Shown here: piece by piece, positions 8,728 through 18,245 of the stretch
How positions within the stretch are numbered: the stretch's first letter is position 1
Layout: every line of letters starts with the position of its first letter
Assembly: GCA_041301185.1 (NCBI GenBank)
Contig: JBFYSV010000202.1
Span: 1 to 64,000 of the forward strand
From: JAQBDA01 sp041301185
Lineage (GTDB): Bacteria; Chloroflexota; Anaerolineae; Anaerolineales; UBA4823
Length of the DNA stretch: 64,000 bases
Direction: 5' to 3'
The notes under the pieces: generated by a model
Told to the model about the DNA's origin: nothing
Database searches by the model: none
The model's input: the letters and a program-made list of their open reading frames with translations, nothing else
Translations under genes and position numbers: made by a program

Positions 8728-9867
8728 ATGAATAAACAAAAATCATTGATTGGCAGTTGCGTGATCCTGATTCTCGTCGGAGTGTGCGTATTCATAGCTC
8801 TTGCCGGCAGCATTCTATTGAGTGTCCAAAATCGCGCCACTCAGGCATTTGGGGAGCCAGTTAGCGGCCTTAACCGGCAACAGCGGATTTATTTATCTAT
8901 GCAATTAATGCTTCAAGAGAAAGACCTGATTTTTCCGGCGCAACCCTTGACCGATCCCCAGCCATTTAGGATTGAACTTGGTGAAGCAACCGCCTCCATC
9001 TTGCAACGCCTTGAGATAGAAGGTTTTATCCCAAGCGCAGCAGCCCTGCGTACATACATGGTGTATAAAGGCATAGACACCACCTTACAGGCAGGAGATT
9101 ACCAAATCAGTCCAAGCATGACACCCATTGAGATTGCATACGCTCTACAAGATGCTGTTCCATCTAGTGTAAATTTTTCGATATTGGCAGGCTGGCGTTT
9201 AGAGGAGATTGCACAGTCACTACCGACCTCAGGTTTGAACATCACTCCCAACGAGTTTTTGATCGCCGCCCGCTCTGGAACATATCCAACCTCACCTTCG
9301 TACTTTGTTCCTGCCAGCGCTTCCCTGGAAGGGTTTTTATATCCAGACACCTACCAGTTTCGTCGTGATGTTCCTGTAAATGAATTTATCAACACCATCC
9401 TGGGAAATTTTAATCAGAAACTGACTGCCGATATCCAGCAAGGATATAACCGCCAGGGGCTGACCCCCTATGAAGGAGTAATATTAGCATCGATTGTTGA
9501 GCGAGAGGCTGTCGTACCCGAGGAGATGCCCCTGATCGCCTCAGTATTCCTCAATCGCCTGGCTATCGATATGAAACTAGACAGCGATCCAACTGTCCAA
9601 TATGCCATCGGATTCAATCAAGCTCAGAAAACGTGGTGGACCAATCCCCTCAGCCTGGACGACCTGCGAGTCGATTCCCAGTATAATACATACCGATACC
9701 CGGGCTTTCCTCCAGGACCGATCGCCAACCCGAGCCTGGATGCACTGAAGGCTGTTGCCTTTCCGGCACAAACTCCCTATTATTACTTCCGTGCAGCATG
9801 CGATAACTCTGGAAGGCACCTCTTTGCTGAGACCTTTCGAGAACACGTGGAGAATGAGTGTCCATAA
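8728..9867 (+). CDS. mltG: Endolytic murein transglycosylase MltG
   Basis: A 379-residue YceG/MltG protein with an N-terminal membrane anchor (about residues 9-31), a LysM-like region (residues 75-150) and the catalytic domain. The motif ILASIVERE at 252-260 carries the catalytic glutamate, followed by VFLNRL and LDSDPTVQYA. MltG cleaves nascent glycan strands within the membrane-proximal layer and helps set strand length, which implies that this organism makes peptidoglycan. The ruvX-mltG pairing is common in bacteria. Length is normal and the ATG at 8728 is the natural start for the anchor. Confidence 0.92.
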   Translation: MNKQKSLIGSCVILILVGVCVFIALAGSILLSVQNRATQAFGEPVSGLNRQQRIYLSMQLMLQEKDLIFPAQPLTDPQPFRIELGEATASILQRLEIEGFIPSAAALRTYMVYKGIDTTLQAGDYQISPSMTPIEIAYALQDAVPSSVNFSILAGWRLEEIAQSLPTSGLNITPNEFLIAARSGTYPTSPSYFVPASASLEGFLYPDTYQFRRDVPVNEFINTILGNFNQKLTADIQQGYNRQGLTPYEGVILASIVEREAVVPEEMPLIASVFLNRLAIDMKLDSDPTVQYAIGFNQAQKTWWTNPLSLDDLRVDSQYNTYRYPGFPPGPIANPSLDALKAVAFPAQTPYYYFRAACDNSGRHLFAETFREHVENECP

Positions 9868-9928
9868 CTTAATCCACTGAATCTCTTTATCCGTATTGAA
9901 TAGAAATAAATAGATTGTGAGGAAATTT

Positions 9929-11206
9929 ATGACCCGCAAAAATATACCCATACCAATATGGCTTATAGTACTGATAGGAGCAGCCTTATTGGTAATAATT
10001 TCCACCAGAAATGCAATAGCTAAACCAGAGATTGCGATCCCAGCGATAGATTTCCAGGAAGCCGTCAGCGAGCTAGATTACCCCGTCCACCTGACCCATG
10101 CAGGTGACGGCAGTGGGCGGCTCTTTATCGTGGAGCAACCCGGACGGATTCTAATCGACCTTAATGGCCTGGTTGGTATCCCATTTTTAGATATTCGAGA
10201 CCGTGTCCGCTCCCCGCGAACAGGCGATGGAACTGAGGAGGGACTGCTAAGCGTGGCGTTTCCGCCCGGCTTTGGCTCTACCAAGGACCACTTTTATGTG
10301 TATTACACTAACAATGCGGGCGATAATCAGGTGTCTCGCTTCAGTTTGAGCACAATCCCAGAACAAGCCGACCCGGCGAGTGAAGAGTTGATCCTGTACC
10401 TGGATCATCCTGACCAATCCAATCACAACGGTGGACAGCTTGCGTTCGGACCAGATGGATACCTGTACATCGGTACTGGAGATGGCGGCGGGGGTGGTGA
10501 CCCGGATGATAATGCCCAAGATCCGGCTTCCTTACTTGGCAAGCTCTTGCGGATCGATGTGGAGATGGAGACACAACCTAGTTTCGCTGCTACACACTTT
10601 ATATATCTTCCTCTCGCCTCCCAAGGAATTGCCACTTCTCCATTGGCTTACCGGATACCACCTACCAATCCTTTTGTCGGATTGGCGGGTTACCGACCAG
10701 AAATTTGGGCACTTGGTTTGCGGAATCCCTGGCGTTTCTCCTTCGATATATCTACAGGTGACCTGTTCATTGGAGATGTCGGGCAAAGTCAGCTGGAAGA
10801 GATCGACTTCCAGGATGCAGACAGCCCAGGCGGTGAAAATTACGGTTGGAATCTTATGGAGGGAAGCGAGTGTTATCTAAACCTTCCCTGTGATCCAACC
10901 CAGTACGTGCTCCCTGTGTATGATTATTCGCACACCAGCGATAATTGTTCGGTATCTGCGGGTCAGGTCTACCGTGGAACCGATTATCCCGCTTTGCAAG
11001 GTATATTCTTCTTCGCAGATTTTTGCTCTGGTCGTATCTGGGGCATGCAGAACAACGGCACTGGCTGGGATGTTCAGGAGCTCGCCAGTGGCGAGTTTAT
11101 TTATGGAATCTCCAGTTTTGGGTTGGATGAAAATGGAGAGCTTTACCTGGTGTACCGCCGGGCAGATCAAGGAGCGATATACAGAATCCTGCAGTCTAAC
11201 CCATAG
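9929..11206 (+). CDS. PQQ-dependent sugar dehydrogenase (glucose/sorbosone dehydrogenase family)
   Basis: A 425-residue exported six-bladed propeller of the soluble glucose/sorbosone dehydrogenase family. A signal anchor (WLIVLIGAALLVIIS) precedes the domain. Family hallmarks include LDYPVHLTHAGDGSGRLF, EEGLLSVAFPP, a loop containing NHNGGQLAFGPDGYLYIGTG and ALGLRNPWRFSFD. The enzymes oxidise aldoses outside the membrane with PQQ, though many homologues have no proven activity. ATG at 9929 is chosen because GAGG lies 6 bases upstream; a GTG at 9917 in frame overlaps that site. A glycine-rich, degenerate insertion around the FIYLPLAS segment is unlike typical members. It converges with lon. 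Confidence 0.82.
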   Translation: MTRKNIPIPIWLIVLIGAALLVIISTRNAIAKPEIAIPAIDFQEAVSELDYPVHLTHAGDGSGRLFIVEQPGRILIDLNGLVGIPFLDIRDRVRSPRTGDGTEEGLLSVAFPPGFGSTKDHFYVYYTNNAGDNQVSRFSLSTIPEQADPASEELILYLDHPDQSNHNGGQLAFGPDGYLYIGTGDGGGGGDPDDNAQDPASLLGKLLRIDVEMETQPSFAATHFIYLPLASQGIATSPLAYRIPPTNPFVGLAGYRPEIWALGLRNPWRFSFDISTGDLFIGDVGQSQLEEIDFQDADSPGGENYGWNLMEGSECYLNLPCDPTQYVLPVYDYSHTSDNCSVSAGQVYRGTDYPALQGIFFFADFCSGRIWGMQNNGTGWDVQELASGEFIYGISSFGLDENGELYLVYRRADQGAIYRILQSNP

Positions 11207-11242
11207 CTACAACACCGATAATGGGATTCACCAAATAGAAAT

Positions 11243-13816
11243 CTAAGCACCCGGTTGGAGTGGAATATGGTTATCCGCGACGGGGAGAGCAGAGGAGTTC
11301 TTATTCTGGTTTTCCAGCTGGTCTCCAGTCACCTGCTCTTCTTCTACTTTGGGCTTCCGCCGCGCCCGCACCGCTTTGGGTCTGGAGGGTACAGCCACAA
11401 GAGCAATCTCCAGCACCTGATCCATATGCTCTACGGGCACAATCTTGATTTCACTCCGTGCTCGTTTTGGGATATCGACCAGGTCTTTCATATTTCGTTT
11501 TGGAAGTATAACGATCTTCAATCCCGCCCGGTGGGCTGCTAGCACCTTCTCGCGGACACCACCCACAGGCAGCACCCTGCCCCGCAGGGTGATCTCGCCC
11601 GTCATGCCGACATCCCTCTGCACTGCTCGACCGGTAAATGCCGACGCCAGAGCTGTCGCGATGGTAATGCCTGCACTGGGCCCATCTTTCGGAATTGCAC
11701 CCTCCGGAATATGGATATGAATATCCACCTGGTCGAAAATTTCCGGGTCTAGCCTGAATTCACGCGAGCGAGATTTCAGATATGATAGCGCTGCATGTGC
11801 TGATTCTTGCATCACATTCCCAATTTGACCGGTGATTTGAAGGTTACCTTTACCCTCCAGCAGCAAGATCTCAACGGGCATGATCTCGCCGCCATTTTCA
11901 GTCCATGCTACGGCCGTAGCCACTCCGATTTCGTTCTGACGTTCCGCCTCCAGGTTAAAGAATTGGGGTGGTCCAAGAAACCGCTCAATAGCTGATGCAC
12001 CAACCAAATCCGGATATCTTTTTTCCTCTGCCTTCAATCTGGCAATTTTGCGGCACACCCGACCAATTTCGCGTTCCAGATTTCTTACCCCTGCTTCATA
12101 CGTGTATTCCCGGATTATCCGCTGTAACGCCTGGAGCGATAAGCGGACCTCGTTCTCGCCTAATCCGTTCTCTTCCAGCTGGCGAGGGATTAAAAATCGC
12201 TCGGCAATAGCCAGTTTCTCCTCTTCGATGTATCCGGGAAATTCGATCACTTCCATCCTGTCCAACAGGGCTAGCGGGATGGTCATCATCGTATTGGCGG
12301 TGGTAATAAACATTACCCGGGAGAGATCATAAGGCAACTCAAGATAATGGTCCGAAAACGAATAGTTTTGTTCCGGATCCAATACTTCTAACAGGGCTGC
12401 GGCGGGATCACCCCGAAAGTCAAGACCCAGCTTATCGACCTCATCCAGCATAAATAACGGGTTTACTGTATTTGCCCGGCGCATGGTCTGCAAAATACGC
12501 CCTGGCAGCGCTCCAATATATGTGCGGCGATGACCGCGTATCTCGGCCTCATCACGAACACCACCCAATGAAAGACGCACAAATTTACGACCCAAAGCCT
12601 CCGCAATCGAGCGTCCCAGAGATGTTTTCCCCGTCCCTGGCGGGCCTATAAAACACAAAATTGGCTGGCGTAATTTCTTTGGCTTAAGACTCCGTACAGC
12701 AATATATTCTAGTATCCGCTCTTTTGCACGCGGCAAACCGTAATGATCTCGCTCAAGGACCTTCCCGGCATGTTTCACATCCAGATTGTCTTCCGTCGTG
12801 TCTGCCCAGGGTAGCTCCAGGATCCACTCCACGTACGAGCGGATAATCCCAACTTCAGGCGACATCGGCGGCATCTGAGAGAGACGGTCTATCTCTTTCA
12901 GGGCGCGTACCTGAACTTCTTCCGGCAAGATGGCACTTTCCACCCGCGTGCGCAATTCCTGAATTTCTCGCGTCCAGATATCCCCTTCCCCGAGCTCCGT
13001 CTGGATCGCCTTCATTTGCTCCCGAAGGTAGAACTCGCGCTGCGACCGGTCAACTTCACTCTGGGCGCGGGTGTGGATTTCGTCTTCTAATTCCAGGACA
13101 TCTACTTCACTGGCAAGCAGCTTGATGACCCGCTGCAACCTTTCCAGCGGATCAATAGTCTCCAGCAGGATTTGCCTTTCTTCCAAAGTCGGCGCTACCG
13201 CGGTGACAATCATGTCAGATAGCCAGGCAGGATCATCGATATTGAGCGCATACAGATACGCTTCTTCCGGCAGGCTTCTGTCGAGCTGAACACATTTCTG
13301 AAATAGCTCCAATGCGGTGCGCATGGTCGCATCTACCTGCCGGTCAACCTCAACCACCTCGTAGATCGGTCTGGCCCGCACGCGCTGGTAAGGCTCCAGC
13401 TGGGTGAACTCAACAATCTGAACCCGGCGCCTGCCCTGCACAAGCGCAGAGCTAGAGCCATCCGGCATGCTAAGCAAACGTCCTACCGCCAATTCCACCC
13501 CGATAGTTATAAAATCTCCCGGTTCAGGGTCATCTACATCGGGATCGCGTTGGGTCAAAGCGATCACAGTAGTGTCATTCACCTGCGCTTCTTCAATCGC
13601 GAGCAAGGATGTTTCGCGACCGACAAAAATGGGTGATACCATGTGTGGAAATACCACCAGGTCTCGCAGGGGTAAAACAGGACATTCGATCAGCCCGTCC
13701 TCATCTAATTCTGCGTCTGGAACACTATAAAGCTCTTCGGTCCGGCGATGAAGAGCCTCTCCGAAGTTATCATCATCGTCGCCTAAATACCAATCATTAT
13801 CGCGCATTTCTCTCAT
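11243..13816 (-). CDS. lon: ATP-dependent protease Lon
   Basis: An 857-residue LonA protease. Domains in order: acidic N-terminal extension (residues 1-42), LON substrate-binding domain (about 45-240), coiled coil, AAA+ ATPase with Walker A GPPGTGKT (391-398) and Walker B FMLDEVDK (near 455-462), and a C-terminal serine-lysine protease with S714 in DGPSAG and K757 in VREKVLA. It degrades misfolded and regulatory proteins in the cytoplasm. The C-terminus has a basic and Glu/Gln-rich tail. GGAG lies just ahead of the ATG. It starts 25 bases after the folC stop, so folC-lon form a likely operon. Confidence 0.96.
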   Translation of the reverse strand: MREMRDNDWYLGDDDDNFGEALHRRTEELYSVPDAELDEDGLIECPVLPLRDLVVFPHMVSPIFVGRETSLLAIEEAQVNDTTVIALTQRDPDVDDPEPGDFITIGVELAVGRLLSMPDGSSSALVQGRRRVQIVEFTQLEPYQRVRARPIYEVVEVDRQVDATMRTALELFQKCVQLDRSLPEEAYLYALNIDDPAWLSDMIVTAVAPTLEERQILLETIDPLERLQRVIKLLASEVDVLELEDEIHTRAQSEVDRSQREFYLREQMKAIQTELGEGDIWTREIQELRTRVESAILPEEVQVRALKEIDRLSQMPPMSPEVGIIRSYVEWILELPWADTTEDNLDVKHAGKVLERDHYGLPRAKERILEYIAVRSLKPKKLRQPILCFIGPPGTGKTSLGRSIAEALGRKFVRLSLGGVRDEAEIRGHRRTYIGALPGRILQTMRRANTVNPLFMLDEVDKLGLDFRGDPAAALLEVLDPEQNYSFSDHYLELPYDLSRVMFITTANTMMTIPLALLDRMEVIEFPGYIEEEKLAIAERFLIPRQLEENGLGENEVRLSLQALQRIIREYTYEAGVRNLEREIGRVCRKIARLKAEEKRYPDLVGASAIERFLGPPQFFNLEAERQNEIGVATAVAWTENGGEIMPVEILLLEGKGNLQITGQIGNVMQESAHAALSYLKSRSREFRLDPEIFDQVDIHIHIPEGAIPKDGPSAGITIATALASAFTGRAVQRDVGMTGEITLRGRVLPVGGVREKVLAAHRAGLKIVILPKRNMKDLVDIPKRARSEIKIVPVEHMDQVLEIALVAVPSRPKAVRARRKPKVEEEQVTGDQLENQNKNSSALPVADNHIPLQPGA

Positions 13817-13841
13817 CGGTTACTCCAAATCTAGCACAGGA

Positions 13842-15221
13842 TTATTCGGATTGCGAGCCTGTAGTCCGTGCCAGCCACGCTTCGCGTGCCCCAGCAGCGA
13901 TAAAAATACTGCCTGTTGCCAATACCGGTTTCTCACCTGCAGCGATACTCAAGGCTTCGTTCAGGGCATCTGCCACGTCGGGTACGATCCTTGCGGGACG
14001 CCCAAACTGGTGGGCAATCTCGACCAGCTTTTCTGGCTCGATCGCCCGGGGATGATAGGAGCGGGTCGCTATCACTTCGCAGATGCGCGGCATTAGCTCA
14101 ACAAACATTCCATGGATATCCTTATCTTCCGAAGCACCAAACATCAGGATCACCGGCTGACCGGGAAAGTAATCATCCAGAGCCAATCTTAGCTTGCGGG
14201 CTGAGTCACGATTATGAGCGCAATCAATCACTACGGGTGGAACCTGGCGCAGTACTTCGAATCTTCCAGGCCAGATTGTGTTGGCGAAACCCCGATGGAT
14301 GGCAGCATCACTGATCGGCAAAGCTTTTTCAGCAAATACTTGTAACGCGGCATAAGCCGTAGCTGCATTCGTGATCTGGTGGTAACCAAGCAGGGGGATA
14401 GTCAGATGGTTAGGTTCCCATTCCAGCATTTCACCAGATTGGATATACTCATCCACTTGAGGTTGTTCACCAGGTGTCCATACTTGCATAGTCTGTCCCG
14501 ATAATGATCGCGAGATATCTCTGTAAAGATACTCCCTGCCAACGAGAGTGATTGGCGCGCCTCGTTGCTCGGCAATCTTTTCAATCACCAGCAGCGCTTC
14601 ATCTTGCTGGGGTGATACAACCACAGGTACGCCCGGCTTAATAATCCCGCATTTTTCTCCAGCAATTTCTGCCAGGGTATTGCCAAGCAGAAACATATGA
14701 TCGTAGGAGAGTGAGGTAATCACCGATACAACCGGAATCACCACGTTGGTCGCATCCAGCCGGCCACCCAATCCCACTTCAATCACCGCCACATCCACTT
14801 TTTGGCGTGAGAAGTACAGAAAAGCCAGGGCAGTTGTGATCTCAAAAGTGGTTATTTGGGGAATCGTCTCCAGGACTGGTTTGATTTCCTCGACCAACGC
14901 AACCAATTCCTCATGGGGTATCGAATGACCATCGATCTGGATCCGCTCGGCATAGTCATGAAGATGAGGCGATGTATAAAGTCCCGTCCGGTATCCTTCT
15001 GAGGTGAGCACACTTTGGCACATTGCAGCAACAGAGCCCTTACCCTTCGTCCCGGCAACATGGATGATGGCGGAAGTGCGCTCAGGGTGTTGCAGCTGCT
15101 CAACAAGCGCCTGCATACGCGCCAGGTCAAACTGCTCGGCAGAATATCTGGTGGCCTTTGTCAGGCTGAAATCGACAAAACTATACAAATAATCCAGGGT
15201 TTCCTGGTAGCTGTCACCCAT
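13842..15221 (-). CDS. folC: Bifunctional folylpolyglutamate synthase / dihydrofolate synthase
   Basis: A 459-residue Mur-ligase-fold enzyme that adds glutamate to dihydropteroate and folates. Visible motifs are the ATP-binding loop AGTKGKGSVAAM, FEITTALAFLYF, the VGLGGRLDATNV signature of FolC and a C-terminal domain with IDCAHN and GASEDKD. It supports one-carbon metabolism in the cytoplasm. A TACAAT lies 9 bases upstream of the ATG and no clear ribosome binding site is present. lon follows 25 bases downstream on the same strand. Confidence 0.93.
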   Translation of the reverse strand: MGDSYQETLDYLYSFVDFSLTKATRYSAEQFDLARMQALVEQLQHPERTSAIIHVAGTKGKGSVAAMCQSVLTSEGYRTGLYTSPHLHDYAERIQIDGHSIPHEELVALVEEIKPVLETIPQITTFEITTALAFLYFSRQKVDVAVIEVGLGGRLDATNVVIPVVSVITSLSYDHMFLLGNTLAEIAGEKCGIIKPGVPVVVSPQQDEALLVIEKIAEQRGAPITLVGREYLYRDISRSLSGQTMQVWTPGEQPQVDEYIQSGEMLEWEPNHLTIPLLGYHQITNAATAYAALQVFAEKALPISDAAIHRGFANTIWPGRFEVLRQVPPVVIDCAHNRDSARKLRLALDDYFPGQPVILMFGASEDKDIHGMFVELMPRICEVIATRSYHPRAIEPEKLVEIAHQFGRPARIVPDVADALNEALSIAAGEKPVLATGSIFIAAGAREAWLARTTGSQSE

Positions 15222-15387
15222 AGCGGAGGCATTGTAACCTTTTGCCGGAGTCTATGCAAGAGGCAAGCCAATCGTAAAATGGGTCTTGAAGTATACCAGT
15301 AGCTCTGGATAGCAGGTATTAAACCAGCATGAGAGGAATGCCAGTCTTTTCCTCCTTGAAAAACCTGCGTGGTAAAATGTCAAGACA

Positions 15388-16050
15388 GTGCTACCAAAAT
15401 TGATAAAGATGCTTACTGGCATATTGCTTCTACTTTTTACCCTGGTTTTGGCCACCTTTTTAGCTCCGCGCCTGGTGACATTTATTTATTCATATCCACG
15501 CATCGTACAGCCGGAGGAGGCGCCCGACAAACGCGTGGCAATCGTATTTGGTGCCGGGTTATTACGAGACGGCAGCCCTACCGCGGTGCTCGGAGACCGG
15601 GTGAGGACTGCCGCAAAGCTCTATCAGGAGGGAAGAGTAGAAAAGCTCCTGATGAGCGGCGACAACTCCTCGATTTATTATAATGAACCTGAATCAATGC
15701 GCCAGTACGCCTTGAGTCTGGGGATACCGGATGAGGCGATTGTCTTAGATTACGCCGGTCGGCGTACCTATGACACCTGCTATCGTGCCCAGAAGGTCTT
15801 CGGTCTGGAGGAAGTAATCTTGGTCACCCAGAAATTTCATCTACCGCGAGCCATCTATACCTGTAATCAACTCGGGTTACCTGCAATTGGTGTGCCTGCA
15901 GACCAGCGCGAGTACAGGCAACGCTCGCTGATGTTTTGGAATCTGCGTGAAACTGCTGCTACATTGGTAGCACTTTGGGAAATACACTACTCCAAACCTG
16001 AACCTATCCTTGGAGACCCTGAACCGATCTTCCCCCTGGAGGCACAATGA
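15388..16050 (+). CDS. SanA/YdcF-like (DUF218) membrane-anchored protein
   Basis: A 220-residue protein with one N-terminal membrane helix (about residues 8-30) and an extracytoplasmic DUF218 domain. The motifs AIVFGAGLLRDGSP, DRVRTAAKLYQEG and LLMSGDNSS match the SanA branch, whose E. coli member affects envelope permeability to vancomycin at high temperature. The biochemical activity of the family is not settled. Start uncertain: GTG at 15388 is used, with TAAAAT 9 bases upstream; ATG at 15409 is possible. It overlaps the HD-domain gene by 4 bases. Confidence 0.75.
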   Translation: MLPKLIKMLTGILLLLFTLVLATFLAPRLVTFIYSYPRIVQPEEAPDKRVAIVFGAGLLRDGSPTAVLGDRVRTAAKLYQEGRVEKLLMSGDNSSIYYNEPESMRQYALSLGIPDEAIVLDYAGRRTYDTCYRAQKVFGLEEVILVTQKFHLPRAIYTCNQLGLPAIGVPADQREYRQRSLMFWNLRETAATLVALWEIHYSKPEPILGDPEPIFPLEAQ

Positions 16051-16610
16051 ACCGGAATATGGCGATGGATATTGTGCAGGAATTTGTTAAGAATGATAAC
16101 CTTGTCCGGCATATGCTGTCCGTTGAAGCTGCTATGCGTTATTATGCCGAAAAGTATGGTCAAGATGTAGAAATCTGGGGAATGACAGGCCTTTTGCACG
16201 ATTTCGACTGGGAGATCCATCCCACCCTGGAAAACCATCCACAAGCTGGCGCACCCATCCTGCGCTCACGGGATGTGCCAGAGGAGATCGTCAGGGCAAT
16301 TTTATCCCATGCTGATCATACCGGGGTGCCTCGCCAGAGCCAAATGGAGAAAGCTCTGTACGCCTGCGACGAGATCACCGGGCTGGTTACGGCGGTCGCT
16401 TTGGTCCGCCCGTCACGCTCATTATACGATTTAGAGGCAAAGTCAGTAAAGAAGAAGTGGAAAGACAGGGCCTTTGCAGCAGGAGCCAACCGGGAAGAAA
16501 TCGAGCGATCCGCTGCTGAGTTTGGTATCGAACTGTGGGAGCATGTCACCAACGTTATCGTGGCTATGCAGCGCATCGCCCCCCGGCTTGGACTAGATGG
16601 AAATCTCTGA
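16047..16610 (+). CDS. HD-domain metal-dependent phosphohydrolase
   Basis: A 187-residue cytoplasmic HD protein. The metal-binding set includes H22 (RHML), the H51-D52 pair (LLHDFDWEIHP), histidines in the NHPQAG and SHADHTG segments, and D128 in YACDEI. The family hydrolyses phosphomonoesters or nucleotides; substrates of this subgroup are not established. In-frame ATGs occur at 16047 and 16059; the first overlaps the upstream SanA-like gene (ATGA) and is preferred. A strong hairpin follows the stop at once. Confidence 0.8.
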   Translation: MNRNMAMDIVQEFVKNDNLVRHMLSVEAAMRYYAEKYGQDVEIWGMTGLLHDFDWEIHPTLENHPQAGAPILRSRDVPEEIVRAILSHADHTGVPRQSQMEKALYACDEITGLVTAVALVRPSRSLYDLEAKSVKKKWKDRAFAAGANREEIERSAAEFGIELWEHVTNVIVAMQRIAPRLGLDGNL

Positions 16611-16618
16611 TGAACAAA

Positions 16619-16647
16619 AGCAGCCCACTTCGTGCAAGTGGGCTGCT
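16619..16647. terminator. Bidirectional hairpin terminator between converging genes
   Basis: A perfect 12-bp stem (16619-16630 with 16636-16647) and a 5-base loop lie between the HD gene and the converging lipoprotein gene. The T-run is short (GCTTTTG) on the minus strand and absent on the plus strand, so termination is more convincing for the lipoprotein transcript. Confidence 0.75.
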
Positions 16648-16671
16648 GAATAATTAACCCTTTGTGGAAAG

Positions 16672-17133
16672 TTAATTCTCTGACAGGCGGCGAATATCAT
16701 TGCACTGTTCACCGCATTGGTCAAGCAGCTTGAATATCTCATCCTTCGCTGGTGATTCGACCAGAATAATCCGCCCATCTTTCATGGTGATCACAATCGG
16801 TAACGAAAACCGTTGAAACACTTCAGCTACCTGACCGCTTATCAGCAGGGCTTGTACCTTAGACCATTCGACCTGTTCACCCTCGATGGGTGCAGGATAA
16901 GGGTCGTAAGCCACATACTGGATGGCTGGAGCAGGATAGGCAGCAGGTGCCGATACAGCCGGCGCGGTTGGCTCGGCAGGATCAAGCACAGGCGCACTTT
17001 CGACAGTCGGGGATGTTTGGGCAGCAGGCGTAGGTTCCTGGGTAGGTGTTGCAGTTTGTGCTGAACTACAGCCAGCCAGGACAATCATCAAGATAAGGAT
17101 GATCCCTGCTGCAAGAATTGTTCTATTTCGCAT
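16672..17133 (-). CDS. Lipoprotein with proline/threonine-rich linker
   Basis: A 153-residue exported lipoprotein. The signal peptide ends in a lipobox VLAGC with Cys22 as the lipidated residue. A low-complexity linker rich in Pro, Thr and Ala (residues 23-75) follows, then a compact C-terminal domain (about 85-153) with VITMKDGRIILVESPAKDE and the pair CGEQC. The folded part is small and beta-rich; I do not recognise a family. It is a single gene, converging with the HD gene and ending at the shared hairpin. Function unknown. Confidence 0.7.
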   Translation of the reverse strand: MRNRTILAAGIILILMIVLAGCSSAQTATPTQEPTPAAQTSPTVESAPVLDPAEPTAPAVSAPAAYPAPAIQYVAYDPYPAPIEGEQVEWSKVQALLISGQVAEVFQRFSLPIVITMKDGRIILVESPAKDEIFKLLDQCGEQCNDIRRLSEN

Positions 17134-17246
17134 TATGCCTCCTTCATCATAAGCATCAGCGATACACTCGCCTGATTAGCATTGCGCAGAAATTATACTT
17201 GACCTTGCAGCACAAAACATGAGTATTAATTAATCCCGCGAAATGA

Positions 17247-17275
17247 TTGACTTTCCTGTCAAGTTAAGCTAAACT
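17247..17275 (+). promoter_or_regulatory. Sigma-70 type promoter for the recombinase-like gene
   Basis: TTGACT at 17247-17252 and TAAACT at 17270-17275 are separated by exactly 17 bases, a near-consensus housekeeping promoter 51 bases upstream of the start codon. Confidence 0.6.
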
Positions 17276-17325
17276 GAGAGCATACCGGCTATACGAAACA
17301 AACGACACCCAATTCAGGAGGGATA

Positions 17326-18222
17326 ATGTCCCCAGATGCAGCTCCCGTCCATATTACCGAGAAATCGACCCTTACCCCCACCATTAAAGCCTGGCGCATC
17401 TACCTCGAAGACCAGGGGAACTCAACCCACACGGTCAAGGCTTTCACCGCTGATCTTCGATTGCTCGCATCTTACCTGCAACCAGATCGTGCCCTGGGGA
17501 GCATTACCACCACCGACTTGAATAGTTTTCTGGAGTGGATGCAGGCTGGTCGGGGCGTACCATGTAGTCCAAAGACTCTCTCCCGCCGGATCACTTCCAT
17601 AAAGGCTTTTTTTCGCTGGTTACACAAAAATGGGGCTATCCTGGCAGACCCGGCGGAAAAAGTTGTTCAGAAAACCGTGATCAGCCCTCTTCCCGAAGTG
17701 CTCACCGAAGAGGAAATCCGCCTGGTAGTTGATGCAGCCGAAACTCATCGCCACGCCGCCAAGCCGGATACCCGCTACTATACATTGTTAACTCTTCTCC
17801 TGAGCACAGGCATCAAAAAAGGTGAATGCCTGGGACTGAGTCCGGCCCACATCGATCTGGATAATCCGTCCGTTGCGCTTCTTTTCATCCGCTATGCGAA
17901 CCCGCAAAACCGGTACAAGGAACGAAAAATCCCCCTGACTGAGGAATGGGTCAAGTCTTATCATGAATATGACTCGCAATACCAGCTTGGCGAGCGGCTG
18001 TTCCCCTGGTCGCCTCGCCGCCTGGAATACTTGCTGGAAGATCTCAGCCAGGAAGCTGGCTTAGAGAAACACCTATCCTTTGACATGTGCCGCTGGACCT
18101 GTGCATTGGCGGATTGGAAATCTGGGATGGAGCGCGACAAAATCCGCCAGAAATTAGGTGTCTCAAAAGTTCAATGGCGCGAAGTCAGTATGAAATTGGA
18201 AAGCCTCGCAAATAAATATTGA
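17326..18222 (+). CDS. Tyrosine recombinase-fold protein with degenerate active site
   Basis: A 298-residue protein with a SAM-like core-binding domain (residues 18-100) and a catalytic-type domain (125-290) of the XerC/XerD family. AGGAGGG precedes the ATG. By alignment to the Xer pattern, the first arginine is K164 (TGIKKGE), the beta-hairpin lysine is kept (K198 in YKERKIPL), the HxxR histidine is D253, its arginine is kept (R256), the next His is W257, the GH histidine is V279 and the tyrosine nucleophile position is S288. Strand cleavage is therefore unlikely; DNA binding is plausible. It is not flanked by other mobile-element genes. It has its own strong promoter and converges with moaA. 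Confidence 0.75.
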   Translation: MSPDAAPVHITEKSTLTPTIKAWRIYLEDQGNSTHTVKAFTADLRLLASYLQPDRALGSITTTDLNSFLEWMQAGRGVPCSPKTLSRRITSIKAFFRWLHKNGAILADPAEKVVQKTVISPLPEVLTEEEIRLVVDAAETHRHAAKPDTRYYTLLTLLLSTGIKKGECLGLSPAHIDLDNPSVALLFIRYANPQNRYKERKIPLTEEWVKSYHEYDSQYQLGERLFPWSPRRLEYLLEDLSQEAGLEKHLSFDMCRWTCALADWKSGMERDKIRQKLGVSKVQWREVSMKLESLANKY

Positions 18223-18245
18223 TACTTTTCTAAGCTGACACCAAC

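Noticed and set aside
10341..10880. Several long overlapping open frames within the sugar dehydrogenase gene
   Set aside because: They are in other frames or the opposite strand, lack domain motifs and ribosome binding sites, and the dehydrogenase explains the region.
16619..16647. Hairpin as a CRISPR-like or repeat element
   Set aside because: It is a single hairpin between converging genes, typical of a terminator.
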